Shown in pieces: positions 47,170 to 56,594 of a stretch of DNA of 64,000 nt. The stretch's first letter is position 1. Each line of letters starts with the position of its first letter. Below the pieces are notes generated by a model that saw only the letters and a program-made list of their open reading frames with translations, ran no database searches and was not told where the DNA came from. The stretch is from contig CANJRX010000003.1 of NCBI GenBank assembly GCA_947476895.1, positions 62,001 to 126,000 on the forward strand. The letters run 5' to 3'. The DNA comes from Fidelibacterota bacterium. Its GTDB lineage: Bacteria; Pseudomonadota; Alphaproteobacteria; Rhodospirillales; Rhodospirillaceae. The position numbers were made by a program, and so were the translations under genes.

Positions 47170-48828
47170 ATGAGCGAACGGGAAGCAATGGAATTCGACG
47201 TGGTGGTGGTCGGCGCAGGACCCGCCGGTCTTTCCGCCGCCATTCGCCTGAAACAGCTTGCCGCAGCCAACGACCACGACATTAACGTCTGCGTCATCGA
47301 AAAAGGATCGGAGGTCGGCGCGCACATTCTTTCCGGCGCGGTTGTCGATCCTATCGCCCTCAACGAACTCATTCCCGATTGGAAAGAAAAAGGCGCGCCG
47401 CTCAACACGGCTGTTACAGACGACCACTTCCTGTACCTGAGCGAAACCGGATCGCTGCGCGTCCCCAATATTTTCATGCCGCCTTTGATGAGCAATCACG
47501 GCAACTACATCGTCAGCCTTGGCAATGTGTGCCGCTGGCTCGCGACCCAGGCCGAAGCCATGGGCATTGAGATTTATCCCGGCTTCGCTGCTGCTGAAGT
47601 TCTCTACACCGAAACCGGCGCTGTGCGTGGCGTCGCCACCGGCGACATGGGTGTGGGCCGCGACGGTGAAAAAACCAGCCACTACGAACCCGGCATCGAG
47701 TTGCACGCGAAGTACACACTGATCGCTGAAGGTGTGCGCGGTTCGCTCGCGAAATCGCTGATCTCGCGCTTTGATCTCGCTAAAGACAGCGACGTGCCGA
47801 AGTTCGGCATCGGCATAAAAGAACTGTGGGAAGTTGAGCCCAGTAAGCACAAGTTGGGCCTGGTCACACATACGATGGGCTGGCCTTTGGACAGCTCCAC
47901 AGGCGGCGGCTCGTTCATCTATCACCTGGAGAACAACCAGGTCGCCATCGGCTTCGTGCTGCATCTGAACTACAAAAACCCGTATCTTTCGCCCTTTGAT
48001 GAGTTCCAGCGCTTCAAGCATCATCCTGCGGTGAAGACCACACTCGAAGGTGGGCGGCGCATTTCTTATGGCGCCCGCGCTATCACCGAAGGCGGCTTAC
48101 AGTCGGTGCCGAAGCTGACGTTCCCGGGCGGCGCGCTGATCGGATGTGCGGCGGGCTTCGTCAACGTGCCGCGCATCAAGGGCAGCCACAACGCCATGAA
48201 GTCCGGCATGCTGGCGGCGGAAGCTGCGTTCGCTGCACTGAAGGCCGGACGCTCATACGACGAACTCACCGATTACGGCACGGCCTTCAAGAACAGCTGG
48301 ATCTACAAAGATCTGAAACGCGTGCGCAACGTGAAGCCGCTGTGGAGCAAGTTCGGCCTCTACATCGGTCTCGCGCTCGGCGGTCTCGACATGTGGATGA
48401 ACCAGCTCGGCATCGGCCTGCCCTTCACGCTGAAACACGGCAAGTCGGACGACGCCACGCTGCTGCCAGCGGCCAAGGCGCGGCCCATCGCCTATCCCAA
48501 ACCTGATGGGAAAATATCGTTCGATAAACTGTCCTCGGTGTTCATCTCGAACACCAACCACGAAGAAAATCAGCCCATCCATTTAAAGCTGACCGATCCG
48601 GCCATTCCGATCGCCGTGAACCTGCCGCTCTGGGCCGAACCGGCCCAGCGCTACTGCCCGGCGGGGGTTTACGAGGTGGTGGATCAAGACGGCGGGGGCG
48701 GAAAACGCTTTCAAATCAACGCCCAGAACTGCGTCCACTGCAAAACCTGCGACATCAAGGACCCCAGCCGTAACATCACCTGGACCGTGCCGCAGGGCGG
48801 CGGCGGTCCCAATTATCCAAATATGTAA
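47170..48828 (+). CDS. Electron transfer flavoprotein-ubiquinone oxidoreductase
   Basis: This 552-residue membrane-associated enzyme takes electrons from ETF, reduced by acyl-CoA dehydrogenases, and gives them to ubiquinone. The FAD loop VVVGAGPAGLSAAI is at the amino end. The quinone-side segment GCAAGFVNVPRIKGSHNAMKSG and the 4Fe-4S motif CPAGVYEV then NCVHCKTCDIKDPS are diagnostic. Three starts are possible (GTG 47152, ATG 47164, ATG 47170); the last is used because AAGGGG is 6 bases upstream and MSEREAMEF is a typical start. It links fatty-acid oxidation to the petABC branch. Confidence 0.95.
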   Translation: MSEREAMEFDVVVVGAGPAGLSAAIRLKQLAAANDHDINVCVIEKGSEVGAHILSGAVVDPIALNELIPDWKEKGAPLNTAVTDDHFLYLSETGSLRVPNIFMPPLMSNHGNYIVSLGNVCRWLATQAEAMGIEIYPGFAAAEVLYTETGAVRGVATGDMGVGRDGEKTSHYEPGIELHAKYTLIAEGVRGSLAKSLISRFDLAKDSDVPKFGIGIKELWEVEPSKHKLGLVTHTMGWPLDSSTGGGSFIYHLENNQVAIGFVLHLNYKNPYLSPFDEFQRFKHHPAVKTTLEGGRRISYGARAITEGGLQSVPKLTFPGGALIGCAAGFVNVPRIKGSHNAMKSGMLAAEAAFAALKAGRSYDELTDYGTAFKNSWIYKDLKRVRNVKPLWSKFGLYIGLALGGLDMWMNQLGIGLPFTLKHGKSDDATLLPAAKARPIAYPKPDGKISFDKLSSVFISNTNHEENQPIHLKLTDPAIPIAVNLPLWAEPAQRYCPAGVYEVVDQDGGGGKRFQINAQNCVHCKTCDIKDPSRNITWTVPQGGGGPNYPNM

Positions 48829-48956
48829 TCAAAGCGGGCTTTGTAGATACATCTCAGGGGTTTCCCGCGCGTCTCCGGCACGGCTAAACTCAATCATTGA
48901 ATGAGCGGCGTCTGCACGTCGCGCTGTTGTTGGTTTTGAAGGGATACGATCCCGCT

Positions 48957-50729
48957 ATGAATTTGAACCGCGCTGGTCTTTCGTTGAAACAAATTGGCTG
49001 GCCTCTCGGCCTCTTTGCCTGCGCGGTCGTGGCCATCGGCGTCGGGGTCGGGCTGGGTGTGGTCGGCACGTCTGCCACAGCGATCGGCAGCGATGCCCAG
49101 AAGAAGGCCCAGACCTCACCAGCGCCCACACCGAAAGCCGCGGGCCTCGCGGCCGCTTTCCTCGCCGGCCGCCACGCGGAATTGTCGTCAGACGCAAACA
49201 CCGCCGTGAATTTCTACAACCGGGTCACGGAACTCGACCCGGAAAATCTGGCACTCTTGCAGAACACGTATTTCCTCGCCGCACAAAGCGGCGACTTCGC
49301 CACGGCCGTTCCCGCCGCGCGCAAAGCTTTAGAGACATCACCCGGCCGCGGTATGGCGCCGGTGATTGTCGGGATCGATCATTACAAGAAGGGCGAATAC
49401 GACAAAGCCCTGCCCTATCTGGAAAAGACCAACGGCCAGAGCATGAACGGCTTTGCCATGCCGATGCTGCGCGCGTGGGCTTTGGCGCCCGTGAAGCCGG
49501 CAGAAACCGTCTTGCAGGAGCTGGAGCTTTTCAAAACATTCCAGGACACCGGCGACATTTATTATCTGATGAGCGGCCTGATCAACGAATTCTACGGTCG
49601 CAAAGATCAGGCGATCTCGAATTACGAAGTGCTGGCGGCCAATATTGAAAACCAGCGCTTCTCGGTCTTGCGCCTTGTGGCCGAAGGCTATCACCGCCTC
49701 GGCAAAGACGCCGACATCAAAGGCCTGTTCGACCGCTTCATGACCACGCACGGCGTATCGCCGACGCTTGAAGCCTACGCCACCGCCATCCCCGCCGCGC
49801 CGGTCAAAAAAATCACGCCGACTGAAGGCATGGCAGAGGGCTTGTTTTTAGCCGCCGAGCTGCTGCTCGCGAACGATCCCAATGAACTGCGTGCGCAGGT
49901 CTCGACCGCTTACGCACAGGCCGCACTTTATATGAACCCCGATTTGGATATCGCGCGCCGCTTCATCGGCAGCACGCTATCCGCCCGTGGCCGCATGGAA
50001 GAATCAAACGCCGCCCTGAACCTCTTGAAGAAGTCGGCGCCCGGTTACCTCGATGTGCAGATGCAGATCGCGGAAAATTATCTCCGCATGAAGCGCCCCT
50101 TGGACGCGCTGGGGATTTTGCAGGACATCGTGAAGCAGCGCCCGACCTGGGTTGATGCGCACGTTGCGACCGGCGACATTCTGCGCCAGGAGAAAAAGTA
50201 TTCCGAAGCTGTTACCGCCTACAACAGCGCGCTCAAGAATACCGGCGCGGATAAAGCCGAGACCTGGGCCATCTATTATTCGCGCGGCATCGCTTACGAC
50301 CGCGACAAGAAGTGGGATGCGGCCGAGAACGATTTCAAAAAGGCGCTCGAACTGCACCCCAATGACCCGAACGTTCTCAACTACCTCGGGTATTCCTATC
50401 TCGACCGCGGCGTGAAGCTGTCGGAAGGCCGTCAACTGATCGAAGACGCCTACAAACAACGCCCCAATGATGGCTATATCATCGATAGCTTTGGCTGGGC
50501 GTTATATGTGACCGGCGAATATGAGCAGGCCGTCGTGACCTTGGAAAAGGCCATCGAAGCCTCGCCGTCCGATGGCACCATCAACGAGCATCTGGGCGAC
50601 GCCTATTGGAAAGTGGGCCGCCGCAATGAAGCGCGTTTCCAATGGCAGCGGGCCTTGAGCTTCGAGATCGAAGAGCCGCAGCGTGCAGCGATCTTGAAAA
50701 AGCTCGAGAGCGGTATCGCGCAGAAATAG
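48957..50729 (+). CDS. Membrane-anchored TPR protein upstream of ispE
   Basis: This 590-residue protein has one amino-terminal membrane helix (LGLFACAVVAIGVGVGLGVV), so the rest is probably periplasmic. A long row of tetratricopeptide repeats follows, clearest at residues 80-125 and across 420-580, for example AIYYSRGIAYDRDKKWDAAE and ALYVTGEYEQAVVTLEKAIE. Relatives occur next to ispE in alphaproteobacteria; the partner proteins are unknown. The start at 48957 gives a proper membrane anchor; the frame could begin at 48897. Confidence 0.8.
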   Translation: MNLNRAGLSLKQIGWPLGLFACAVVAIGVGVGLGVVGTSATAIGSDAQKKAQTSPAPTPKAAGLAAAFLAGRHAELSSDANTAVNFYNRVTELDPENLALLQNTYFLAAQSGDFATAVPAARKALETSPGRGMAPVIVGIDHYKKGEYDKALPYLEKTNGQSMNGFAMPMLRAWALAPVKPAETVLQELELFKTFQDTGDIYYLMSGLINEFYGRKDQAISNYEVLAANIENQRFSVLRLVAEGYHRLGKDADIKGLFDRFMTTHGVSPTLEAYATAIPAAPVKKITPTEGMAEGLFLAAELLLANDPNELRAQVSTAYAQAALYMNPDLDIARRFIGSTLSARGRMEESNAALNLLKKSAPGYLDVQMQIAENYLRMKRPLDALGILQDIVKQRPTWVDAHVATGDILRQEKKYSEAVTAYNSALKNTGADKAETWAIYYSRGIAYDRDKKWDAAENDFKKALELHPNDPNVLNYLGYSYLDRGVKLSEGRQLIEDAYKQRPNDGYIIDSFGWALYVTGEYEQAVVTLEKAIEASPSDGTINEHLGDAYWKVGRRNEARFQWQRALSFEIEEPQRAAILKKLESGIAQK

Positions 50730-50732
50730 CTC

Positions 50733-51617
50733 ATGACGGCAACACCAGCCGGCGCGATCACGATAACAGCGCCCGCGAAGATCAATCTCACCCTGCACGT
50801 GTGCGGAAAGCGCGCGGATAATTATCATCTGCTGGACTCACTGGTGGTGTTCGCCGGCATTGGCGACCGCATCACTGTGGCGGCCGCGGACAAGATCAGC
50901 CTTTCCATCACCGGGCCGTTCGGTGGGGCCCTTGCCAACGAACCCGACAATTTGGTTTTGCGTGCTGCGCGTCTGCTCGCGATCACGCATAGCCTGAAGG
51001 CGGGCGCAGCGATCACCTTGGAGAAAAATCTCCCGGTCGCGTCTGGCATTGGCGGCGGCTCGGCCGACGCAGCGGCGACGTTGATCGCTTGCGGTAAACT
51101 CTGGAATGTCGATCCGCTCAGACTCTCCGACAGCGAGATTGCGTCCGCCCTCGGTGCCGACGTGCCGGTATGCTTACGCGGCGTGCCCGCGTATATGAGC
51201 GGTATCGGCGAGATCATTCATCCGGCCCCGGCTTTGCCGGAAGCCTGGCTGGTGTTGGTAAATCCCGGCGAGCCGCTTGCGACTAAAGCCGTCTTCGGCG
51301 CGCTCAATGGACGTTTTTCCGCCGCCATGGGCCGTCATGCGTTTGAGAAACTTGAAGGCGCGTCCGACCTCGCGAAAGCGCTCAAGCTTTATAGCAACGA
51401 CCTGATGGCCCCGGCCCGTGAACTGTTGCCGGCTGTAGGAGCGGTCATCGAAACGCTAGAGCAAACGCCCGGCTGTTTGCTGGCCCGCCTTTCAGGTAGC
51501 GGCCCCACCTGCTTTGGCCTGTTCGCCGATGCGGTCACGGCCTATGCCGCCGCCAGAAACATCGCCGCCCAAAAGCCCAGCTGGTGGTCGGTCGCCGCAC
51601 CCCTCCTAAAACCCTAA
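50733..51617 (+). CDS. ispE: 4-(cytidine 5'-diphospho)-2-C-methyl-D-erythritol kinase
   Basis: This 294-residue GHMP-family kinase phosphorylates CDP-methylerythritol in the non-mevalonate isoprenoid pathway. Substrate-binding APAKINLTLHV is near the start, with catalytic K16. The phosphate loop PVASGIGGGSADAAA is at 101-115, and the catalytic aspartate lies in LGADVPVCL. The ATG is 3 bases after the TPR stop, so the two are cotranscribed. It supplies isopentenyl units for ubiquinone and bactoprenol. Confidence 0.96.
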   Translation: MTATPAGAITITAPAKINLTLHVCGKRADNYHLLDSLVVFAGIGDRITVAAADKISLSITGPFGGALANEPDNLVLRAARLLAITHSLKAGAAITLEKNLPVASGIGGGSADAAATLIACGKLWNVDPLRLSDSEIASALGADVPVCLRGVPAYMSGIGEIIHPAPALPEAWLVLVNPGEPLATKAVFGALNGRFSAAMGRHAFEKLEGASDLAKALKLYSNDLMAPARELLPAVGAVIETLEQTPGCLLARLSGSGPTCFGLFADAVTAYAAARNIAAQKPSWWSVAAPLLKP

Positions 51618-51681
51618 GGAAATCAACACGCCCAGGGGCTAGCCCTCGGATTTGTGAGTTGATTCAGAAGGCCAGTGTCAT

Positions 51682-53781
51682 ATGTTCGCGGCTATGAAAT
51701 GGCTCCCCCGCATTCTCGTTCTCACCGCAGCACTTCTCGTCGGCCTGCACGCGTCCGCGCAAGCCATCGGCACAAAGACTCTCGTGCAAACCGAACAAGT
51801 GCGCGCGGAACTGACGGCTGAACAAACCGCGGTCGCGCCGGGCGAAAGTGTGTGGGTCGCGTTGTCACTCACCATGAAGCCGGGCTGGCACACCTATTGG
51901 CAGACACCGGGCGACGCGGGCGCTGCGCCCAACATCCGCTGGAACTTGCCGGAAGGCGTCACCGCCGGACCCATTCAGTGGCCGGCGCCGACGCGCATCC
52001 TCACCAGCGGCTTTATGAGCTTCGGCTACAACGACCACATGGTGATGCTGACCGAGCTGAAGGTCGCCCCTACTGCCGCACCTGCAACCATCAACCTGCA
52101 AGCTGACTCGACCTGGTTTGTCTGCGCTGAAGTCTGCATCCCGCAAGACGGCAGCTTCTCGATGCCCATCAAGATCGGCACGGCCGTGCCCATGAACACC
52201 GCTGCGGGCGCAGCCATCGCCGCCGCCCGCGCGCAGTTGCCGCAAGCCGCACCCTGGCCCGTGAGCTTCACGCGCAAGGGCAAGGTGCTTGAACTCACTG
52301 CCGGTCCCGATCTCGGCGCCGATCAATTTTCGGAAGTCGCGTTTTTCCCGGTTGAAGAAGGCTTGCTCGCCAACGCCGAGCCGCAAACACCCGCGCTGGA
52401 AAATAAGACCTTACGCCTCGCCATGACCGCGGGCGCCACCGTGCCCGCAAATGTTTCGGGCGTGCTGGTCTTGGGTAGCGGTGAAACCCGCAAAGGCTAC
52501 ACGGTCGCCGCCGCGGTGACCGGCACTGCCACCGATGCGCCAAAAGAACCCGCTTCCGCGGCCGTCGCCATGCCAATGGTTCTGGCGCTCGTGTTCGCGT
52601 TCCTGGGCGGCATTGTGCTCAACGTCATGCCTTGCGTGCTGCCGGTGCTGGTGATGAAAGCCATGAGCTTCATGTCACGCGGCACGACCGATGCAGGTGC
52701 CTTGCGCCGCGATGGTTTGGCTTACACCGCCGGTGTGATGGTGACCTTCGGTGCGCTTGTCGGTGTGCTGCTGGCCTTGCGTGCCGCCGGTGGCGCGGTG
52801 GGCTGGGGCTTCCAATTGCAGTCACCGATTTTTGTCGCTGGCCTTGCTTATGTGATGCTGGCGCTCGGCCTCAATCTCTCCGGCGTATTCAACGTCGGTG
52901 GAAACTTTGGCATGGGCCAGGAACTCGCCTCACGCGGCGGTGCCGTTGGTTCGTTCTTCACAGGCCTTCTCGCCGTTGTGGTTGCCACACCTTGCACCGC
53001 GCCTTTCATGGGTGCGGCCATCGGCTTCGCACTCACACAATCGCCCTTAGAAGCCATTCTGATTTTCGAAGCCCTCGCCTTGGGTCTCGCCGCACCATAC
53101 CTGTTGATCAGCTTCGTTCCGGGGATCGCGCGCAAACTGCCGCGCCCGGGCGTGTGGATGGACCGTGTCAAACAAGTCCTCGCCTTCCCGCTTTACGCCG
53201 CCGCGGCGTGGTTGGTGTGGGTGCTGGCGCAACAGCTTGATGCCATCGCGCTGGCCAATGCACTCGCGGGACTGATCTTGGTGGGCTTCGTCGGCTGGTT
53301 GTTCGGCACGGCGCAGAAGTCGTCGGGCAAAGGCCGCACGGTGGCTTTGGCCACGGCGGTCTTGGCTTTCGCTGCAACCGTAGCCCTCACCGCGACCCTC
53401 GCTGCGCGCCCTGAAGGCCAAGCCACCGGTCAATCTGCCGGTCTCAGCGAGCCCTATACCGCCGCCCGCCTTGAAGCCCTGCGCGCGGAAGGCCGCCCGG
53501 TATTCGTGAATTTCACCGCCGCCTGGTGCATCACCTGCAAAGTGAACGAGAAGATCGCCCTTTCCAAAACCGACGTGGAAGAGGCCTTCAAACGCGGCAA
53601 TGTGGCCTATCTCAAGGGCGACTGGACCAACCGCAACGCCGAGATCAGCGCGGCCCTTGAGGCCGTGGGCCGCGACGGCGTGCCGCTCTATCTTTATTAC
53701 GCCCCCAAGGCGACGGCCCCGGTGATCCTGCCCCAGGTCCTGACCCCCGCCACGGTGATTTCGACCATCACGGGCGGCTAG
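51682..53781 (+). CDS. DsbD/ScsB-like transmembrane thiol-disulfide reductase
   Basis: This 699-residue inner-membrane protein carries reducing power from the cytosol to periplasmic thiols. It has a signal peptide (VLTAALLVGLHASAQA) and a periplasmic amino-terminal domain with C148-x3-C152 (FVCAEVC). Eight or so membrane helices carry the redox cysteines C318 (NVMPCVLPVL) and C438 (ATPCTAPFMG). The carboxy-terminal thioredoxin domain has CITC at 616-619. The order and large amino domain fit the ScsB branch rather than classical DsbD. It is followed by tRNA-Gln. Confidence 0.9.
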   Translation: MFAAMKWLPRILVLTAALLVGLHASAQAIGTKTLVQTEQVRAELTAEQTAVAPGESVWVALSLTMKPGWHTYWQTPGDAGAAPNIRWNLPEGVTAGPIQWPAPTRILTSGFMSFGYNDHMVMLTELKVAPTAAPATINLQADSTWFVCAEVCIPQDGSFSMPIKIGTAVPMNTAAGAAIAAARAQLPQAAPWPVSFTRKGKVLELTAGPDLGADQFSEVAFFPVEEGLLANAEPQTPALENKTLRLAMTAGATVPANVSGVLVLGSGETRKGYTVAAAVTGTATDAPKEPASAAVAMPMVLALVFAFLGGIVLNVMPCVLPVLVMKAMSFMSRGTTDAGALRRDGLAYTAGVMVTFGALVGVLLALRAAGGAVGWGFQLQSPIFVAGLAYVMLALGLNLSGVFNVGGNFGMGQELASRGGAVGSFFTGLLAVVVATPCTAPFMGAAIGFALTQSPLEAILIFEALALGLAAPYLLISFVPGIARKLPRPGVWMDRVKQVLAFPLYAAAAWLVWVLAQQLDAIALANALAGLILVGFVGWLFGTAQKSSGKGRTVALATAVLAFAATVALTATLAARPEGQATGQSAGLSEPYTAARLEALRAEGRPVFVNFTAAWCITCKVNEKIALSKTDVEEAFKRGNVAYLKGDWTNRNAEISAALEAVGRDGVPLYLYYAPKATAPVILPQVLTPATVISTITGG

Positions 53782-53876
53782 CTGGGCGGCTAAACCTTCA
53801 TTCTTGTTGGGATATTTGCGGGTTGCGGGAAAGAGCCATTTTCCCTAATGTCCGCGCCGCTCACCTAAGGCAATGG

Positions 53877-53950
53877 TGGGGCGTCGCCAAGCGGTAAGGC
53901 ATCGGTTTTTGGTACCGACATCCCAGGTTCGATCCCTGGCGCCCCAGCCA
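53877..53950 (+). tRNA. tRNA-Gln (anticodon TTG), CCA encoded
   Basis: The 74-base gene folds into a full cloverleaf. Acceptor TGGGGCG (53877-53883) pairs with CGCCCCA (53940-53946). The anticodon stem TCGGT/ACCGA encloses loop TTTTGGT with anticodon TTG at 53909-53911. The T arm is CCAGG-TTCGATC-CCTGG. The discriminator is G, and CCA is encoded. It lies on the plus strand between the DsbD-like gene and the convergent helicase gene, with a T-rich sequence just downstream (ACCTTTTTTA). Confidence 0.96.
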
Positions 53951-53961
53951 ACCTTTTTTAT

Positions 53962-55941
53962 CTAGCCCTTCCGGTGCTTCTTCTTGGAACCCTTATAGGG
54001 TTTGCCAGCGTGGGTTCCGGGCGGCAGGTCTTCACCTTTGCCCTTGGCTTTATGCCACGGCTTGCCGTGAGGTTTTTCGCCGTCGCCGCGCGGCTTGCCC
54101 TCGGCTTTATGCCAAGGTTTGCCCTGGGGCTTCTCACCATCATTGTCGCGCGGTTTTCCGGCGTAGGGTTTACCGAATGGTTTGCCACCGAATTTTTTGC
54201 CGGCCGGCTTCTTGTCGCCGCCAAAACGTCCACCGCCGCCTGAGGGCTCGTCGCTTGGCGCAATCGTGATGCCGCTGGACGAACCTTCGGCCACACGGCT
54301 CGTGAACGATTCAGCCGCATGTTCAGCGATTTCAATTTTGGTTTCGTCGTCGAAAATACGGATGGCGCCGATTTCGCGTTTCGTGATGCCGCCCTGCTTG
54401 CAGATTTCAGGGATTAGCCATTTCGGATCGGCATTCTTCGAGCGTCCGACATTGAGGCTGAACCAGACCATAGGTCCGGGATCGCGATAAACCGGGCGAT
54501 CTTCACGGGGACGTTCGTCGCGGGGATGATCTTCACGGGGCCGGTCTTCACGGGGGCGCTCATCGCGGCCTTCATGAGACTTCTTCCACGGCGGCTGTTT
54601 GCCTTGGTAGTCGCGCGGCGCGGGGCCTGCGTCCTGCGCCGTGATATCTTCGGGTGCCGGCAACTGCGCGCGGTGCATGCGCACCAAAATGGCGGCGAGC
54701 TCTTCCGGGCCACGTTTTTCAAGCAATTGACGCGCGAGCGCCGTATCCGCGGGCGTTCCGGCTTCGGCTTCGAGCAATCTTTGCAACAGGCGTTCATCGT
54801 CGAGCTTGCCGATGTTTTCGGCCGTGGGCGGATTGCCCCAGGCGGCTTGCACGCGCATCTCGCTCAGCATGCTTTCGGCACGGCGTTTGCGGGCCGGTGG
54901 CACCAACAGAACGCTAACGCCCTTACGTCCGGCACGGCCCGTGCGGCCGCTGCGATGCTGCAAGGTTTCGGCGCTGTTTGGAACGTCGGCGTGAATGACA
55001 AGATTGAGGCTCGGCAAATCAATGCCGCGCGCGGCGACGTCGGTGGCGACACATACGCGCGCCTTACCGTCGCGCAAAGCTTGGAGGGCGCGATTACGTT
55101 CGTGCTGGGTGAATTCGCCGGAGAGCGAGACCACGGCAAAGCCGCGTTCCAGCAGAATGGCGTGCAGATGGCGTACCGTGTCGCGAGTGTTGCAGAACAC
55201 CAGCGCACTGGGTGATTCAAAGAAGCGCAGCACGTTCACGACGGCGTGCTCGATATCTTTGGACGCGACGCGCATGACGCGGTATTCGATATCGGCGTGG
55301 CTACGCTGACCGCCCGAGGCGGCGATGCGCACAGCATCGCGCTGGAACTGGCGCGCCAGATTGACGATGGTTTTGGGCAAGGTTGCCGAGAACAACAGCG
55401 TGCGGCGATCTTTGGGGGCCGCTTCCAGCAGATATTCCAGATCTTCGCGGAAACCTAAATCCAGCATTTCGTCGGCTTCGTCCAGCACGGCGGCTTTCAA
55501 GTTGGCCAACCGCAAAGTGCCGCGTTCGGCATGATCGCGCAGACGCCCCGGCGTGCCGACGACGATATGCGCGCCGCGATTTAAAGCTTTGCGTTCAACA
55601 ATCGGATCCATGCCGCCGACGCAAGCGACGATGCGGGCTTCGGTGTACTGATAAAGCCACGTTAGTTCGCGGTGAACCTGTAGCGCCAGTTCGCGCGTGG
55701 GCGCGATGATCAGCGCCAAGGGATCGCCGGCGTTTCCGAGCACATCGGCGTCGCCCAGCAGCGTCGTACCAATCGCAAGGCCAAACGCCACGGTCTTGCC
55801 CGAGCCGGTTTGCGCCGAGACAAGCAGATCCTGGCCCGTCGCCTCGGGCGTCAGGACCGCGGTTTGAACTTCCGTCGGATCGTTGTAATCGCGCTCAGCA
55901 AGGGCGCGCGCGAAAGCTGGGTGGGTCGGGGGAAATGCCAC
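53962..55941 (-). CDS. DEAD-box ATP-dependent RNA helicase with long basic tail
   Basis: This 659-residue helicase has the full motif set: AQTGSGKT at 43-50, PTRELALQVH, VLDEADEMLDLGF, SAT, CNTRDTVRHL, TDVAARGIDLP and HRSGRTGRAGRKG. A DbpA-type RNA-binding fold follows after residue 500 (VWFSLNVGRSKNADPKWLIPEIC and IGAIRIFDDETKIEIAEHAA). The protein is built for structured-RNA remodelling in ribosome assembly or cold response. Two low-complexity parts stand out: an Arg/Asp/Glu-Pro run before the RNA-binding domain, and a Gly/Lys/Pro tail of 80 residues with the repeat GKPWHKA. Confidence 0.93.
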   Translation of the reverse strand: MAFPPTHPAFARALAERDYNDPTEVQTAVLTPEATGQDLLVSAQTGSGKTVAFGLAIGTTLLGDADVLGNAGDPLALIIAPTRELALQVHRELTWLYQYTEARIVACVGGMDPIVERKALNRGAHIVVGTPGRLRDHAERGTLRLANLKAAVLDEADEMLDLGFREDLEYLLEAAPKDRRTLLFSATLPKTIVNLARQFQRDAVRIAASGGQRSHADIEYRVMRVASKDIEHAVVNVLRFFESPSALVFCNTRDTVRHLHAILLERGFAVVSLSGEFTQHERNRALQALRDGKARVCVATDVAARGIDLPSLNLVIHADVPNSAETLQHRSGRTGRAGRKGVSVLLVPPARKRRAESMLSEMRVQAAWGNPPTAENIGKLDDERLLQRLLEAEAGTPADTALARQLLEKRGPEELAAILVRMHRAQLPAPEDITAQDAGPAPRDYQGKQPPWKKSHEGRDERPREDRPREDHPRDERPREDRPVYRDPGPMVWFSLNVGRSKNADPKWLIPEICKQGGITKREIGAIRIFDDETKIEIAEHAAESFTSRVAEGSSSGITIAPSDEPSGGGGRFGGDKKPAGKKFGGKPFGKPYAGKPRDNDGEKPQGKPWHKAEGKPRGDGEKPHGKPWHKAKGKGEDLPPGTHAGKPYKGSKKKHRKG

Positions 55942-56041
55942 GTTTGACTATAATGTGTGAGGGACGGTGATTTAAGGCGGAGCATTAGCACAGTCCGCCC
56001 GGTTAAACAGCCTGTTTTACCGCTGGTTTAGATATGCGAAA

Positions 56042-56064
56042 CCGCCGCAGCTAGGCTGCGGCGG
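56042..56064 (-). terminator. Hairpin downstream of the OB-fold-like gene
   Basis: CCGCCGCAGC (56042-56051) and GCTGCGGCGG (56055-56064) form a perfect 10-base stem with a 3-base loop, 23 bases after the stop of the gene at 56088. On the minus strand it is followed by TTTC, a weak T tail. It is the likely end of that transcript. Confidence 0.6.
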
Positions 56065-56087
56065 CTCCGTTTAGTCCCCCTGCCGAC

Positions 56088-56594
56088 TTAAAGCGGGGTG
56101 TAGTGAGCGTTATAGCGGCGCAAGGCCGTTTTGGCGGGCAAGATGTTGTTCATCTTACTCTCGGCCACGGTTTTCGGACGCTCCAGCATATAGAGGGTCG
56201 CGGTGCGCGGCGTGGTCTGGGCATAGATGCCATCGGCCTTCACCTGCACCATATCGCCACCCTTTTGAACGCGGCCGAAGACCGTGATCGGGTCGCCAAT
56301 CTGGAACTGCGTCATCAACGGACGGATGCGATTATTTTTGTCCATGACGTTTGCAGAATTACCAATCTTGGCGCGCACGATGCCATCGGCCCGTTGCAAC
56401 AAGATCGAGTCATGCGTGCGTTCAAGCACCGCACCCGTTACAGCGACAGGCGTGCTGTTCGGGAGACGACGCGCGGTCGTTTCCACACTGTTCAACGGAT
56501 CGAGATCTTCATAGTCCTGAGCGAGAGCCGTCCCCGTGTAGCAAAGCGCGGTCGCCGTTAAAGCGGCCATGAGCGTGATTGCTGCGGTTTTCAT
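56088..56594 (-). CDS. Small exported protein with an OB-fold-like core, function unknown
   Basis: This 168-residue protein has a signal peptide (AAITLMAALTATALCYTGTALA). The strand pattern VAVTGAVLERTHDSILLQRADGIVRAKI followed by FQIGDPITVFGRVQ resembles bacterial OB-fold (YgiW-type) periplasmic proteins. That likeness is my inference, not a firm family assignment. A good AAGGAG precedes the ATG at 56594, which is preferred to a longer frame from 56627. It diverges from an RND efflux operon across 353 bases. The role is unknown. Confidence 0.7.
   Translation of the reverse strand: MKTAAITLMAALTATALCYTGTALAQDYEDLDPLNSVETTARRLPNSTPVAVTGAVLERTHDSILLQRADGIVRAKIGNSANVMDKNNRIRPLMTQFQIGDPITVFGRVQKGGDMVQVKADGIYAQTTPRTATLYMLERPKTVAESKMNNILPAKTALRRYNAHYTPL

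Noticed and set aside
54480-54600. Short tandem repeats resembling a repeat array
   Set aside because: They encode the Pro/Arg/Asp/Glu run of the helicase in frame, with degenerate third positions, so they are coding low complexity and not CRISPR.
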